Source of the DNA: Planctomycetota bacterium
Lineage (GTDB): Bacteria > Planctomycetota > PUPC01 > JACPCR01
NCBI GenBank assembly: GCA_030740295.1
Contig: JASLXP010000174.1
Coordinates: 1-11,549, forward strand
Reading direction: 5' to 3'
Length of the DNA: 11,549 bases
Positions 1-8,935 of the stretch are shown piece by piece; the first letter of the stretch is position 1; every line of letters begins with the position of its first letter. The notes under the pieces are model-generated. The model was not told the origin of the DNA. It saw only the letters and a list, made by a program, of their open reading frames with translations, and ran no database searches. The translations under genes and the position numbers were made by a program.

Positions 1-2
1 CG

Positions 3-212
3 TGGAGCGAATTCGTTTCTCGACGCAGCCAGGCTGGCTCACAATCACGGTTAATGAATTATCGATCAGGTACATACCTGTTGGGGCCAGTTGTGGACCT
101 CAAAACGGAACACATGGCTGGCTTTCGAGGTGTCATTGAACTGGAGACTTGGACATGGAACCCGGAGAAAGGCGTTGTCGGCGACGTCAAAGTCGAGCCA
201 GATGACGAATAA
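3..212 (+). CDS. 3' end of an unidentified protein (5' end outside the window)
   Basis: Reading frame 3 is open from the left edge to a TAA at 210-212, giving the last 69 residues of a protein. The final 40 residues look protein-like: an alternating hydrophobic stretch (GFRGVIELETWTWNPEKG) and an acidic tail ending VEPDDE. The first 25 residues are Ser/Arg-rich and less convincing. Frame 2 over positions 2-90 also reads plausibly, so an indel near position 85-90 is possible. The family is not recognised and no function is proposed. The gene converges on the minus-strand DUF4091 gene, with about 200 bp between the two stops. That gap (213-413) shows no clear hairpin terminator or further gene. 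Confidence 0.4.
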   Translation, partial: WSEFVSRRSQAGSQSRLMNYRSGTYLLGPVVDLKTEHMAGFRGVIELETWTWNPEKGVVGDVKVEPDDE

Positions 213-413
213 TGATGGACGTATTCTTCGAAAAAAAGACCCAACTACCGCGGGCGATTTTACCCGGCGCTCTAAAGAGGAAGATGTCTGGGTACTCTGG
301 ATGATTATCAACGATGTCCAAACAAAGGTGTGGACTGAAAGTGGCACATTCATGCTTATTGAACTTCACCATCTGTCGGCACGAAATTCTGACACGGGAC
401 GGGCATAGTCAGC

Positions 414-3400
414 TTATTTCGCCGTTCCGCTCAGCTCGAGAATGGCTCTCGCCAGCTTTCGGCGGCATTCGTAGATACTCTCGTACTCCGGTTCGTAGTC
501 GTTCAATGTTGGGAAGACGTTTCTCCAGATTTCATCGAGCACTTTCTGAGCTTTCTCCGCGGCGTCATCTTTCCCTGCTTTACGCGCTTCATCGATCTTC
601 TGACGAAGTAGAGTCACGTAGCGGGTGTCCTCGATGCCCTCTCTATGAGTTCCCATCGAATGCTGTCGAGTGGTGCTTGGTCGATCCAGCTTCGTTTGGG
701 AACGTACTTCGGCGGCTTGTGGGGATGCGCCATGTACACCACCGAATGGTGATGACTGTACCGGTTCGTCCATAGGTTTATCGCAAGTGAAGACCAGCAC
801 TGGATGCCCCACCATGAGACGATGTCCAGATCATGCTTCGCTGCCTGCCAGAGATACCCGCGGATTTCGGACGCTGTCGAGCCCACATGAATGGTCGGTG
901 GCGGGCCGCAGTTGTACCACGCGACCAGGTGCCCGGCGGCTTTGGCTTTCTTATAGAACTCCGCGTTGTAGAACTGGTACAAAGGCTGAAATATTTTTAG
1001 CTGAGAACCAAGGGCCTTCTCCGCCTGCTTCCAGTCAATGTTGTTGAACGCCGTGATAAATGGGATGTCGGCCTCTCTCGCTGCCACGGTAAAGGTATCC
1101 CACCAATGATCGAAGCCTGCCGGCTCATCGGAGATCTTAATCACGAGGCGGTCAGTGAGGCCCTTGCGGTCCGAGTGCGTCTTGAACATACGGAGCATTT
1201 CCTCGGCATAATGATTCTGATACCAGTGGCCCTTCCGCTTCGGCCTGCCTTCAAAACGCTTCGGCAGCGTGCGCTGGAAGATATGCTGTAGGTTGGTCAG
1301 GGCCTGAATGTAAATCATGTAGCGGAGTTTGTAGGGCCTCGCCGCAGTCTCAATTTCATTGATGACCCAATCGAAATAGCTGACATCGAGGGCGACTTTT
1401 CCATCTTCGCTGACAATGAGCCAACTCGTTTCCTTGCCCTTGTATTCGCCTTCCGGTGAGTAATGCCAGTGAAAGCAGCGTGGGTTGCTGATATGAAAAA
1501 TTCTCATCCCGTGGTCGACGAAATTGGTGACCAAACTGAAAATATGACGGCTCCGCAGTTCACGGTCCGTGCTTGGCGCCATGTAATCCAAGTGCATGTA
1601 GGGCTCGGCTATCAGGCCCTCCCGGGGAATGACAAAATCCCACACATTGACTTCGATTGGTATGACTTGCTCTTCGTCCCCCTGGCGATACCTGAAGGCG
1701 CTCCGGTAAGTCCCCGCGGATGCTCGCTCGGGCATGAAAACTGTGAGCCATACCGGTTGGGACTGCCCCGGATCGAGCCGAGTGATTTTCTGTTCCAGGA
1801 GCGGATCCGGGTATCCCGTCCAGCCGTTCTTCCTGTCCACCGGATAGTAATGCACCCAGCGAAGCCAGAGGGGGCCATTGCGCCTTCGGTAGTGGGTTGT
1901 ATGGACCTTTCCGAGTTCCTTGCCATCTGGCCCGATCAGTGGGTCCACGCTCAACTTAAAGTTGATCGCTCCTTCGTAAGCGGTAATCACCGCCTGGGCT
2001 GACTCCACTTCGCCTCTGGCGCATTCCAGAACAATCTTCTCCGGCAACTGGCGTGGCGGCCGGGAGTAAGGCTGGATCTTTGCGTTCGTCGCGGAAGCCC
2101 AGAGGAGCGTTCCCTTGCGGGGTTTCCTCTTGCTGACGAATTCCTTTTGAAATCTGTCGAGAGCCAACAGAACCCCGTCATCGTCACTTCCCCCGATGAC
2201 TGCCAGTGGCTGTTCTGTCTCCTCAAAATTCTCGTAGACCGCGATGGCGCCTTTGCCTTTACCCGGCCAGTCCGAGGCAAATGAGTTCCTGAGTTTGCCC
2301 GCGTTCGACACGACCGAGTTGTCAGCCGGAGCGCCGATGACCAGCATCTTTCCGAGAGGGTTCGTCCAACTCAGCCCCCGGCCCAGGTGGAGCGCCATCT
2401 CCTTTGCCTTTGCTTTGACCTCTTCGGATGAAGACCAGTCACAATAGATGGTGTAATCATCCTCATCGAGGAATCTGGCAAGAGCGGCTGAGGTCTCTTT
2501 GGATTTGAACACGGAACGCCAGACGCGAGGCTTCGGTGTTTTGGTGAATGCAATCTGCGGGTCCGTCAGTTCGACCTTGCCGCCCGAAACTGCTGTGCCG
2601 ATTCGATGCGATGAATTCCCGAAGAATTCGAGGCGCCAGTCTTCAGTCGCCTGAACGTCTTTCAGCTCGATGGGATGCTGCGGCGATGCATCGGCGGTGA
2701 AACTGGACTTGCCGCCTGCGTCAAGCAGCTCAACCTTGCCGCGACAAAGTGGGATGATTCTTCCATTCAGTTTCCCGTCTGTGAAGTGGAGTTTTTCCAG
2801 TTCCACGTACAGTGCGTTCGCCCCAACCACCTTTGCGCCTTTCGCTCCGGAGAAGGAGGAAAGGAAAAGATGGGTCGTCCACGTGCTGCCCGGTTCGAGA
2901 GCGATCGCCTTCATGACCGGCTCAAGGGTGATACCCGGACAGTTGTAGAATCCCACAAGATTTACCATATCCATGGAGAAGGCCATCCCGTCGCCGTGGG
3001 TCGAATTGACCTGAGCGGCCCAGTTGGCTTTGAGTGTCGGAGTTTTGAGTTTCCCGGCGACCCAGTGCCTTTGGGGCTCTTTTTCCCAGACGGGCAGAAA
3101 GAATCTGTCGGCTCCGTATGCTGCATTGTATCTGTCCCGTGGGAGAGTCTGGTCGAGTTGGCAGACACCTGATTCCGTGTCCATGAAAATCAGGTCATCT
3201 CTGCGCTGGTACTTTCCCCTGGCACCGGGGCTCATCGCACAGTGCAGTCGCAGCGAGAACGCCTTCGGCAGCGCGGTCAGGTTTTCGAGCTCGTACCTGA
3301 CCTCCAGCACGGAATGGTCGCGACGCAGAACAAGAGTCCTTCTCAATCGGTACTCGCCCACGGATTCCTGCACCAGCATGGCGGCCGAACCGTCCTTTGA

Positions 3401-3763
3401 GGGGCCACGCGCAAGGGGGAGCAGGAGATTCCCGACGTTTGGCTGCCCCTTTCCGTAGTTTCCGAGTTCCACAGGGTCCCAGGCTTCCCCAAGCATATGG
3501 CCAGGGACGTGATCGGTCTGACCGTAGAGCACATCGATCATCTCATATCCGGTCGGCTTAAAGAACCACTCGGTCAAGCCGTAGTTGAGTCCTGGCCGGT
3601 TACTGACACGAATTCGGACCAGTTCATTTTCGATCCGCACTGAACCGTCCTTGTTCGCCTCGGCAATTCCACCAGGCTCGGCAAGCGATTCTGCCGTGGG
3701 ACGCACTGCACAAAGCGCAAGCATGAATGAGGCTGTAGCGATCAGTTTTTCCGGGCATTCCAT
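414..3763 (-). CDS. Secreted DUF4091 glycoside-hydrolase-like protein, interrupted by a one-base frameshift
   Basis: Large exported protein, probably acting on glycans. The start is the ATG at 3763, with AAAGGA 8 nt upstream. Residues 1 to about 27 resemble a signal peptide (a hydrophobic stretch around ATASFMLALCAV). Residues 30-330 are beta-rich. Around 430-560 is an alpha/beta segment (MLVIGAPADNSVV, then LAVIGGSDDDGVLLALDRF) like the non-catalytic N-terminal domains of GH20/GH67/GH84 enzymes. Residues 600 to the end match DUF4091-type proteins: PVWLTVFMPERASAGTY, KISDEPAG with Glu near 880 as a possible acid/base, and WWGIQCWSS. The first frame stops at 614 after SIRWELIERASRTPAT. One base further on, the expected DUF4091 ending (REGIEDTRYVTLL) continues to a TAA at 414-416. 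With one base restored near 641-647 the protein is about 1116 residues. It lies 55 bp downstream of the PHP gene, probably in one operon. Substrate and catalytic residues are not established. Confidence 0.85.
641..647 (-). other. Frame break (one base missing) in the DUF4091 gene
   Basis: On the minus strand the reading is ATT CGA TGG GAA CTC ATA GAG AGG. Restoring one base gives IRWELI-REGIEDTRYVTLL, the usual ending of DUF4091 proteins, which then stays open for about 75 more codons to 414. The site is not an X XXY YYZ slippery heptamer, and no obvious pseudoknot follows. A sequencing or assembly deletion, or a real inactivating mutation, is therefore more likely than programmed frameshifting. 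Confidence 0.8.
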
Positions 3764-3771
3764 GATTCATT

Positions 3772-3777
3772 TCCTTT
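3772..3777 (-). promoter_or_regulatory. Ribosome binding site of the DUF4091 gene
   Basis: AAAGGA on the minus strand lies 8 nt before the ATG at 3763. An out-of-frame ATG at 3770 lies only 1 nt from the motif and opens just a short frame, so 3763 is the supported start. It is followed directly by a signal-peptide-like N-terminus. Confidence 0.6.
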
Positions 3778-3818
3778 GGTGAGTATTCAAGGAGCGGTAA
3801 TGGCTGACCCAACACCAC

Positions 3819-4712
3819 TCACTTGGGTTTCTCTGCCTCTCGGGCTCGCCGGTCCAGAAACACCTCCGGGTCGAGCCAGTCAGTCTCCTCGAGCCCGGCG
3901 GCCTCGATGAACCCAATAGGCGAGAGATTCGTCGTCACCTGATCTTCTGACTCGAGGTCTGTCGTCCAGAAATGGTCCATCGCGTGAGCATCTGAACTGA
4001 TGCAGAACTTCAGGCCATTCGCCTTCCCATCCTGCATGAGTTCAATGAAGGACTCAAAACAATCGTTCTTCATGAGATAGAAGTTCCAGCCGCAATTGAG
4101 TTCCAACACCATACCGCGCGCCGCGGCCAGCCTCAGCAACTCAGCTACGCGAGCGAACGTCTTTCGATCGTTAAATGAGATGAGGCCACCGGTGACAGCG
4201 GACCGGAGAAGGTGTGCCATGATGTCGTAGTTCCCGCTCTCGATGCAGGCTTGGTACCAGTCCAGGAAGGAGTCACCGTAATATTCCCTTTCGGCCTCGG
4301 TGAGCTTCCCGACCTGAATGCTCTCCCCACGCGGCTGCCCGAGACGCAGGCCATGATGAGCCGCCAACACCACATAATCGAGCTCAACAGTCAGTTCCCC
4401 GGCCAGGGGCCGACCGTCCGGTTGATAAGGATCTGCATCCACTTCGGCGCCGATCAGGATCGTCGGCGCACCTTCCGGCATCTCCATTGTCTCAACATCC
4501 TGCCGTATCAAGTCGATCAGGGCCGCACTTTCCTGGTCCCACACATGTTCAGCGAAGCCGAGAAACAGCATTCCCATCTCGGTCGCAAAATTGATGTAGT
4601 TCTCAAAAGTTGCATCTTCATCCGTGTGATTGCAGTAACAGGTATGGATGTGCATATCATGTCGCGGCACATACATCCTCGATGTGAATTCTTCCGACAG
4701 GATTGTCTGCAT
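3819..4712 (-). CDS. PHP-domain metal-dependent phosphoesterase (histidinol-phosphatase type)
   Basis: A 297-residue protein of the PHP superfamily, the metal-dependent phosphoesterases that include HisK-type histidinol phosphatases. The metal ligands expected for the family are all visible: H21-x-H23 (DMHIHT), H56 (AEH), E90 (GAEVD), H119/H120 (LAAHHG), H167 (DIMAHLLR), and D241-x-H243 (SSDAHAM). There is no signal peptide, so it should be cytoplasmic. The ATG at 4712 has only a weak TGAGG-like motif upstream. A second ATG at 4676 (residue 13) would keep every motif and remains possible. The gene is probably the first of an operon with the DUF4091 gene and diverges from the lactonase-like gene. 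No other histidine-pathway gene is nearby, so a role in sugar-phosphate or other phosphoester metabolism is as likely as histidinol phosphatase. The true substrate is unknown. Confidence 0.85.
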   Translation of the reverse strand: MQTILSEEFTSRMYVPRHDMHIHTCYCNHTDEDATFENYINFATEMGMLFLGFAEHVWDQESAALIDLIRQDVETMEMPEGAPTILIGAEVDADPYQPDGRPLAGELTVELDYVVLAAHHGLRLGQPRGESIQVGKLTEAEREYYGDSFLDWYQACIESGNYDIMAHLLRSAVTGGLISFNDRKTFARVAELLRLAAARGMVLELNCGWNFYLMKNDCFESFIELMQDGKANGLKFCISSDAHAMDHFWTTDLESEDQVTTNLSPIGFIEAAGLEETDWLDPEVFLDRRAREAEKPK

Positions 4713-5034
4713 AAGCCTCAGGACAGGTAACGATGATGTGGTTGAGGTGACAATTCCGGACAGGATTGCCTCAGGGCCAGAAAGATGACCAAGGATCCTG
4801 TCGACGAGGTCTGACTATCTGGGAAGATACTAACGTTCAACGAGGTGTAAGCAGGTCTCGGAAGCAGAGAAAGAGAATCTTCAGGGCTGGCCTTCTGCAC
4901 ACGCTTTGGATTAGATTAGGATGCTTCGAGACCGTCGATCCAGACAGCATTTTCGATCTGACCTGTCCGTAGTCATTATTCATTCGTGGCCCATCCTTTG
5001 TGATTCAGTGCCACGACGCGAAGAGGATTCAATC
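4713..5034. other. Divergent intergenic region between the PHP and lactonase-like genes
   Basis: These 322 bp separate two divergent operons and should hold promoters for both. I see no convincing sigma-70 pair: the best plus-strand candidate, TTTCGA and CATTAT 17 bp apart at 4951-4979, is weak. An imperfect repeat of ACAGGATTGCCT (4760-4771) occurs as ACAGGATTGTCT at 4697-4708, inside the first codons of the PHP gene. A shorter relative, CTCAGGACAGG, lies at 4717-4727. No small gene or RNA was recognised. Confidence 0.5.
5021..5026 (+). promoter_or_regulatory. Ribosome binding site fixing the start of the lactonase-like gene
   Basis: AAGAGG lies 8 nt before the ATG at 5035. This favours 5035 over the in-frame upstream ATG at 4921. 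Starting at 5035 also puts a clean signal peptide at the N-terminus, whereas the longer version adds 38 residues of Arg-rich sequence unlike the family. Confidence 0.65.
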
Positions 5035-5922
5035 ATGTGGCGCAGGAAAACCATTGCCGGTCTGTCTCTCTTCTTGATTTGGGCCTGCCCCTTCGCTCAG
5101 GCGGAAGAAGACCCAAACGGCGGCTGGACTCTCGAAAGAATACGTGTGATCGAAGACCTTGACGTGCCGGAATGCGTGGCCGTTGACTCCGCGACTGGCA
5201 ACGTCTTCATATCGAGCATCGTGGCGCCGGAGAAGAAATACTGGGCCGATGACGGTAAAGGATTCATCTCCATGGCCGCGCCTGGCGGCAAGATGAAGAA
5301 GCTGCGCTGGCTCGACAGCGCGCCAGAAGCGGTCATTCACTCTCCCAAGGGCATGTGCATTCTTGGCGGCACCCTTTACTTCACTGACAATGACAAGTTG
5401 AAGCGCTGCTCAATCGCGAAAGCCGGCGCGATCGAGAAAGTCAATCTGCCCAAGACGAAAAAGCTGAATGACCTGGCAACGGACGGCACCTCCGTATGGG
5501 TCTCCGATACTGTGCTCGGCAAGGTCTACAAGGTCAGCCCTGACGGCGGCGTCAAAGAGATACCTGCGCCGGCCGGGGCCAACGGGGTGACCTGCCACAA
5601 AGGTCGCGTCTTTGCCGTCAGTGTGACTGTGGTAGATTTATATGAGTTGGATCCCGCAGGCAAAAAGCCGCCCCAGCCTTTCGGTCTCGCTTCACATTTT
5701 TCCAGGCTGGATGGCATCGAGGTTCTCGATGACGGCACGTTCATCGTGTCAGACCTGCCAGCTAAGAAAGTCTTTTCGGTCTCGCCGGACCGCAAGACCG
5801 TTCGCACTCTCGCCGAATTAGATTCACCTGCCGACATCGGCCTCGACCGCAAACGCAACCTTCTCTACGTCCCTCAGTTCTTCAAGAATCAGGCCGTAGT
5901 ATTCAAGTTGGTGAACAAATGA
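5035..5922 (+). CDS. Secreted SMP-30/gluconolactonase-like beta-propeller protein
   Basis: A 295-residue exported protein of the SMP-30/gluconolactonase/LRE-like six-bladed propeller type. The signal peptide is clear: Arg/Lys-rich start (MWRRK), hydrophobic core, and AQA before a likely cut near residue 23. Repeated blade units follow (VAVDSATGNVFISS, LATDGTSVWVSD, IEVLDDGTFIVSD, IGLDRKRNLLYVPQ). Residues in the places expected for the SMP-30 metal site are E46 (VPECV), N145 (LNDLATDG), N183 (GANGV) and D226 (RLDGI). SMP-30 enzymes hydrolyse sugar lactones such as gluconolactone, and that is a reasonable guess here, acting in the periplasm. Many PVC propellers of this type have no tested activity, so a binding role is also possible. 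Its stop overlaps the next start (ATGA, 4 nt), so it is translationally coupled to the HzsA-like gene. Confidence 0.8.
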   Translation: MWRRKTIAGLSLFLIWACPFAQAEEDPNGGWTLERIRVIEDLDVPECVAVDSATGNVFISSIVAPEKKYWADDGKGFISMAAPGGKMKKLRWLDSAPEAVIHSPKGMCILGGTLYFTDNDKLKRCSIAKAGAIEKVNLPKTKKLNDLATDGTSVWVSDTVLGKVYKVSPDGGVKEIPAPAGANGVTCHKGRVFAVSVTVVDLYELDPAGKKPPQPFGLASHFSRLDGIEVLDDGTFIVSDLPAKKVFSVSPDRKTVRTLAELDSPADIGLDRKRNLLYVPQFFKNQAVVFKLVNK

Positions 5923-8921
5923 AATCCATTCGACGGGAGACTTTGCCGGCCTTCGCCCTCCTGGTCTTTGCTCTCGCTCTGCCCTTTCCTCGACTGTCAG
6001 GCGCTCGCGCGACTCCGAAAATCTCACCTCAGACCAGGCAGTTGATCGAAAAGGACTGGGAGCGGCAGGAACAGGTTACGCGCGGCTTGAAGGCCGGCTC
6101 CCCAAAAGCGTTGGATGGTGCGTTGAAGCGGGGACGGTTGATGATCGAAGACTTTCGCGCCCTCGGAGCAGACAAGCCGGCGTCTACCGCAAAACAGAAG
6201 CTGGACGCGATTCAGAGCCGGCGGGACGCGCTGGTGAAAGAAAACAGAGCGAACGGTAATGCCTGGCGCGGGCTTTATCTGGCAGCCAGATGGGCCATTC
6301 GCGAACTGGCCTTCAGCAATCCTCACCTTGATTTTGATGAGCTGCTCTTTGTCCGGAGACACTGGCCCAGATTCAGGCACCAGTGCTCACATCGGGTCGG
6401 CGAGGCGCAGACTCGCGGGGCAAACCTCAGCATTCTGAAAGGGCTGCGACCCGATGGAAAAGTGCGCTCTCTTCTGACTGGAGAATATGCCGGAGGCGGT
6501 ATCGGGCGACCGGATCTCTCCTGCGACGGGAAGCGAATCGTTTTTCCCTACGCCGCACCGCGGCCGGGTAGACCGACGTCCTATGGAATCGGCAAGCCTG
6601 GCCACCGGGGCGGGGGTTGCCTCATGTACGACATCTTCGAGGTTGGAATCGATGGCACAGGATTGAAACGTCTCACCAACAGTCCCGATTCGGAAGACAC
6701 CGAGCCCTGCTATCTGCCCGATGGCAGGATCGCGTTCATGTCCTCCCGGGCCAATCGGTTCGTGCAGTGTGGGGACTGGGCTCTCGCCTGCGGGATGTAT
6801 GCGATGGATGCGGATGGATCGGATGTTCGCCAGGTCACCGAGCCCAAAGAGGGCGAGTTTTATCCCAGCATCCTTCTCGACGGTCGCATCATATACACAC
6901 GCTGGGATTACATGATGAAAGGATTCAACGTCATCCAACAACTCTGGTCGGTCAATCCGGACGGTACCGGCGCACAGTTGGTGTTCGGTGATCACTATGC
7001 TTTTTCCCGCGGCCCGATCGCCTTTTTCGAGGCACGCCAGATCCCCGGCTCGAGCAAGGTCATCTGCACGGGAGCAGCCCATCACAATACTGGCGTCGGC
7101 CCCATCATGATTGTGGACCTCGCACGCCATCGAGGCGGACCTGATTCGATGGTCTGCGTCACCCCGGAGGTCGCCTACCCGGAAATAAACAGAGGAATGA
7201 AAAACGAGGCCCGCTACCCGCCCAAAGGCAATCCCAATGCAGGACGCGCCCGGTCGACCGCCGGTTGGTACAACTCGCCTTATCCGTTGACCGAGAACCA
7301 TTTCCTGGTCACCTATTCATTCGACAGGAATGATATTTCCGACCGGGGATACGGGATCTACCTTCAAGACGTTCATGGCAATAAGGAGCTGATTTACCGC
7401 GACAAGCACTTCTCCTGCTACTCACCCTTACCCGTGCGGCCGCGCCGAAGCCCGACCGTCCTTCCCGACACCGTCAAAGGAACCGATCCCGATGAACCGG
7501 CAACACTGATCGTTCACGATGTCTACCAGGGCCTGGAAGAAGTCGCCCGCGGTACCGTCAGACATCTACGCATTCTCGAGACCCATTCCAAATGCGTTCG
7601 CACGACTCCGCAGCGAGTTGACGTGGGACTGAACAGCGGATGGGACGTGCGGGAGGTGCTCGGAACGGTGCCGGTGGAAGAAGATGGATCGGCCTGCTTC
7701 AGGGCGCCGCCGAACAGACAGTTGTTTCTCGAAGCACTGGACAAGGACTACCTCGAGATCAGGCGAATGCGGAATTTCATGAACCTCATGCCGGGCGAAA
7801 CAAGGAGCTGCATCGGATGCCATGAATCCTACGGGGCCGCGCCGCGTCGAGGGAAAACGGGAACGCCCATGGCTCTCAAGCGCGAGCCGTCGGAGATCGA
7901 GCCGCCGCCGTGGGGCACGGGCGGGTTCAGTTTTAAACGGTTCGTGCAGCCCGTGCTGGACCGAAACTGTACCCGCTGCCACGATGGATCGGAGGGCGAA
8001 GACAAGAGCTTCGACCTGCGCGGCAAGGAAATGGTTAGAGCGCCTGCAGGCTTCAGTCGCGATCAGGGGCCCCAGCATTGCGTCTCTGATTCCTTTCTGA
8101 ATCTCATCAAGCATGTCAGCTACATCCGCGTCGGCGGCTACCAGGGCGACAAGCTGCCGTTACGACCCTATGCGACGGGCTCACACGAGAGCGAGCTGAT
8201 GAAGACTCTCGCCAAGGGCCACTACGGCGTATCGCTGAAACTCGACGATTGGCGGGCCTTCGCCGCATGGATCGATTGCAACGCCCCTTACTACGGGGAC
8301 TGGGACAGCATTGTCATTCATCCGACCATTGGCTCGATTGCCAGGACCGGAGTTGTCAGGGTCCTGCGCAAACCGACGGCCAGGGACAGGGCACGAATTC
8401 AAAAGAGAAAGGAAGACCTGCAATCGAAAATGAAAGACTCCCGTCTGGCCGCCTACCTGGACTGCGGGATCCAATCAAGCTCTGAGGGAAGCGGCTCCGT
8501 CAACATCCGGCAGACGCGGGGCAAAGGCTGGAATTTCTGCGATCCGAAAGGCATCGAAGGGGTTCTCGGCTCGCACGCGGATATCACCTTCGATGAAACC
8601 CAGATCGTTTTCAGGATAAAAGGGCTCCGTCAGGGACGATCTTACGGGCTTGGCCTTTCGTGGTGGGACTACAACAGCGCCGGCCGCGTCCAGAGTATCG
8701 CGGTGGCTAAATCAGACGGCCGGCAGCAGCATCAGATCGTCAAGCCCACACTGCTGCCAGGCAACAAAACGAAGAAACAGCTCCCTGGCGAGAGAATCCT
8801 CGAACTGCCCCGAGATCTGATCCAGGCGGGTCAACTTCTGGTGAGCATCAGGAAGAATTCCGGAGCCAACGCGGTGGTCAGCGAAGTGTGGATCGAAGAA
8901 GGGCCGCCACCGGCTGATTGA
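5919..8921 (+). CDS. HzsA-related secreted diheme cytochrome c family protein
   Basis: A 1000-residue exported protein resembling the hydrazine synthase alpha-subunit (HzsA) family that is common in PVC bacteria. Residues 1 to about 30 are a signal peptide, then a charged helical stretch (to about 110). Residues 210-370 carry TolB/WD40-like units (DGTGLKRLT, DADGSDVRQVT, NPDGTGAQLV). A middle region with typical HzsA-family wording follows: NSPYPLTENHFLVTYS near 450, ELIYRDK near 490, GTVRHLRILE near 545, and NLMPGETRSCIGCHE. Two c-type heme sites are present: C631-IG-C634-H635 and C684-TR-C687-H688, the second in a Planctomycete-style VQPVLDRNCTRCHDG segment. Residues 880-995 look like a terminal beta-sandwich. 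It should act in the periplasm as an electron-transfer or redox protein. There is no own ribosome binding site; translation depends on the ATGA overlap with the upstream lactonase-like gene. HzsA homology does not imply anammox, since no HzsB/HzsC partner is here. The substrate is unknown. Confidence 0.8.
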   Translation: MKSIRRETLPAFALLVFALALPFPRLSGARATPKISPQTRQLIEKDWERQEQVTRGLKAGSPKALDGALKRGRLMIEDFRALGADKPASTAKQKLDAIQSRRDALVKENRANGNAWRGLYLAARWAIRELAFSNPHLDFDELLFVRRHWPRFRHQCSHRVGEAQTRGANLSILKGLRPDGKVRSLLTGEYAGGGIGRPDLSCDGKRIVFPYAAPRPGRPTSYGIGKPGHRGGGCLMYDIFEVGIDGTGLKRLTNSPDSEDTEPCYLPDGRIAFMSSRANRFVQCGDWALACGMYAMDADGSDVRQVTEPKEGEFYPSILLDGRIIYTRWDYMMKGFNVIQQLWSVNPDGTGAQLVFGDHYAFSRGPIAFFEARQIPGSSKVICTGAAHHNTGVGPIMIVDLARHRGGPDSMVCVTPEVAYPEINRGMKNEARYPPKGNPNAGRARSTAGWYNSPYPLTENHFLVTYSFDRNDISDRGYGIYLQDVHGNKELIYRDKHFSCYSPLPVRPRRSPTVLPDTVKGTDPDEPATLIVHDVYQGLEEVARGTVRHLRILETHSKCVRTTPQRVDVGLNSGWDVREVLGTVPVEEDGSACFRAPPNRQLFLEALDKDYLEIRRMRNFMNLMPGETRSCIGCHESYGAAPRRGKTGTPMALKREPSEIEPPPWGTGGFSFKRFVQPVLDRNCTRCHDGSEGEDKSFDLRGKEMVRAPAGFSRDQGPQHCVSDSFLNLIKHVSYIRVGGYQGDKLPLRPYATGSHESELMKTLAKGHYGVSLKLDDWRAFAAWIDCNAPYYGDWDSIVIHPTIGSIARTGVVRVLRKPTARDRARIQKRKEDLQSKMKDSRLAAYLDCGIQSSSEGSGSVNIRQTRGKGWNFCDPKGIEGVLGSHADITFDETQIVFRIKGLRQGRSYGLGLSWWDYNSAGRVQSIAVAKSDGRQQHQIVKPTLLPGNKTKKQLPGERILELPRDLIQAGQLLVSIRKNSGANAVVSEVWIEEGPPPAD

Positions 8922-8935
8922 ATCGCGATCATCTG

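Noticed and set aside
91..408. Plus-strand open frame of 105 codons at the left end
   Set aside because: Composition is not protein-like and it overlaps the better frame ending at 212. No ribosome binding site was seen.
641..647. Programmed -1 ribosomal frameshift in the DUF4091 gene
   Set aside because: There is no slippery heptamer or downstream pseudoknot, and such control is not known for this family.
1463..2002. Plus-strand open frame of 179 codons
   Set aside because: Shadow of the minus-strand DUF4091 gene; the sense product carries conserved motifs in this stretch.
4951..4979. Sigma-70 promoter for the lactonase-like gene (TTTCGA, 17 bp, CATTAT)
   Set aside because: Only 3 of 6 and 4 of 6 consensus matches; similar matches are expected by chance.
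6387..7301. Long open frame on the minus strand (304 codons)
   Set aside because: It lies wholly opposite the HzsA-like gene, whose product has clear family motifs; the antisense product has no recognisable features.
5919..8921. Hydrazine synthase and anammox metabolism
   Set aside because: HzsA-related proteins are widespread in PVC bacteria without anammox, and no other hydrazine-pathway gene is here.
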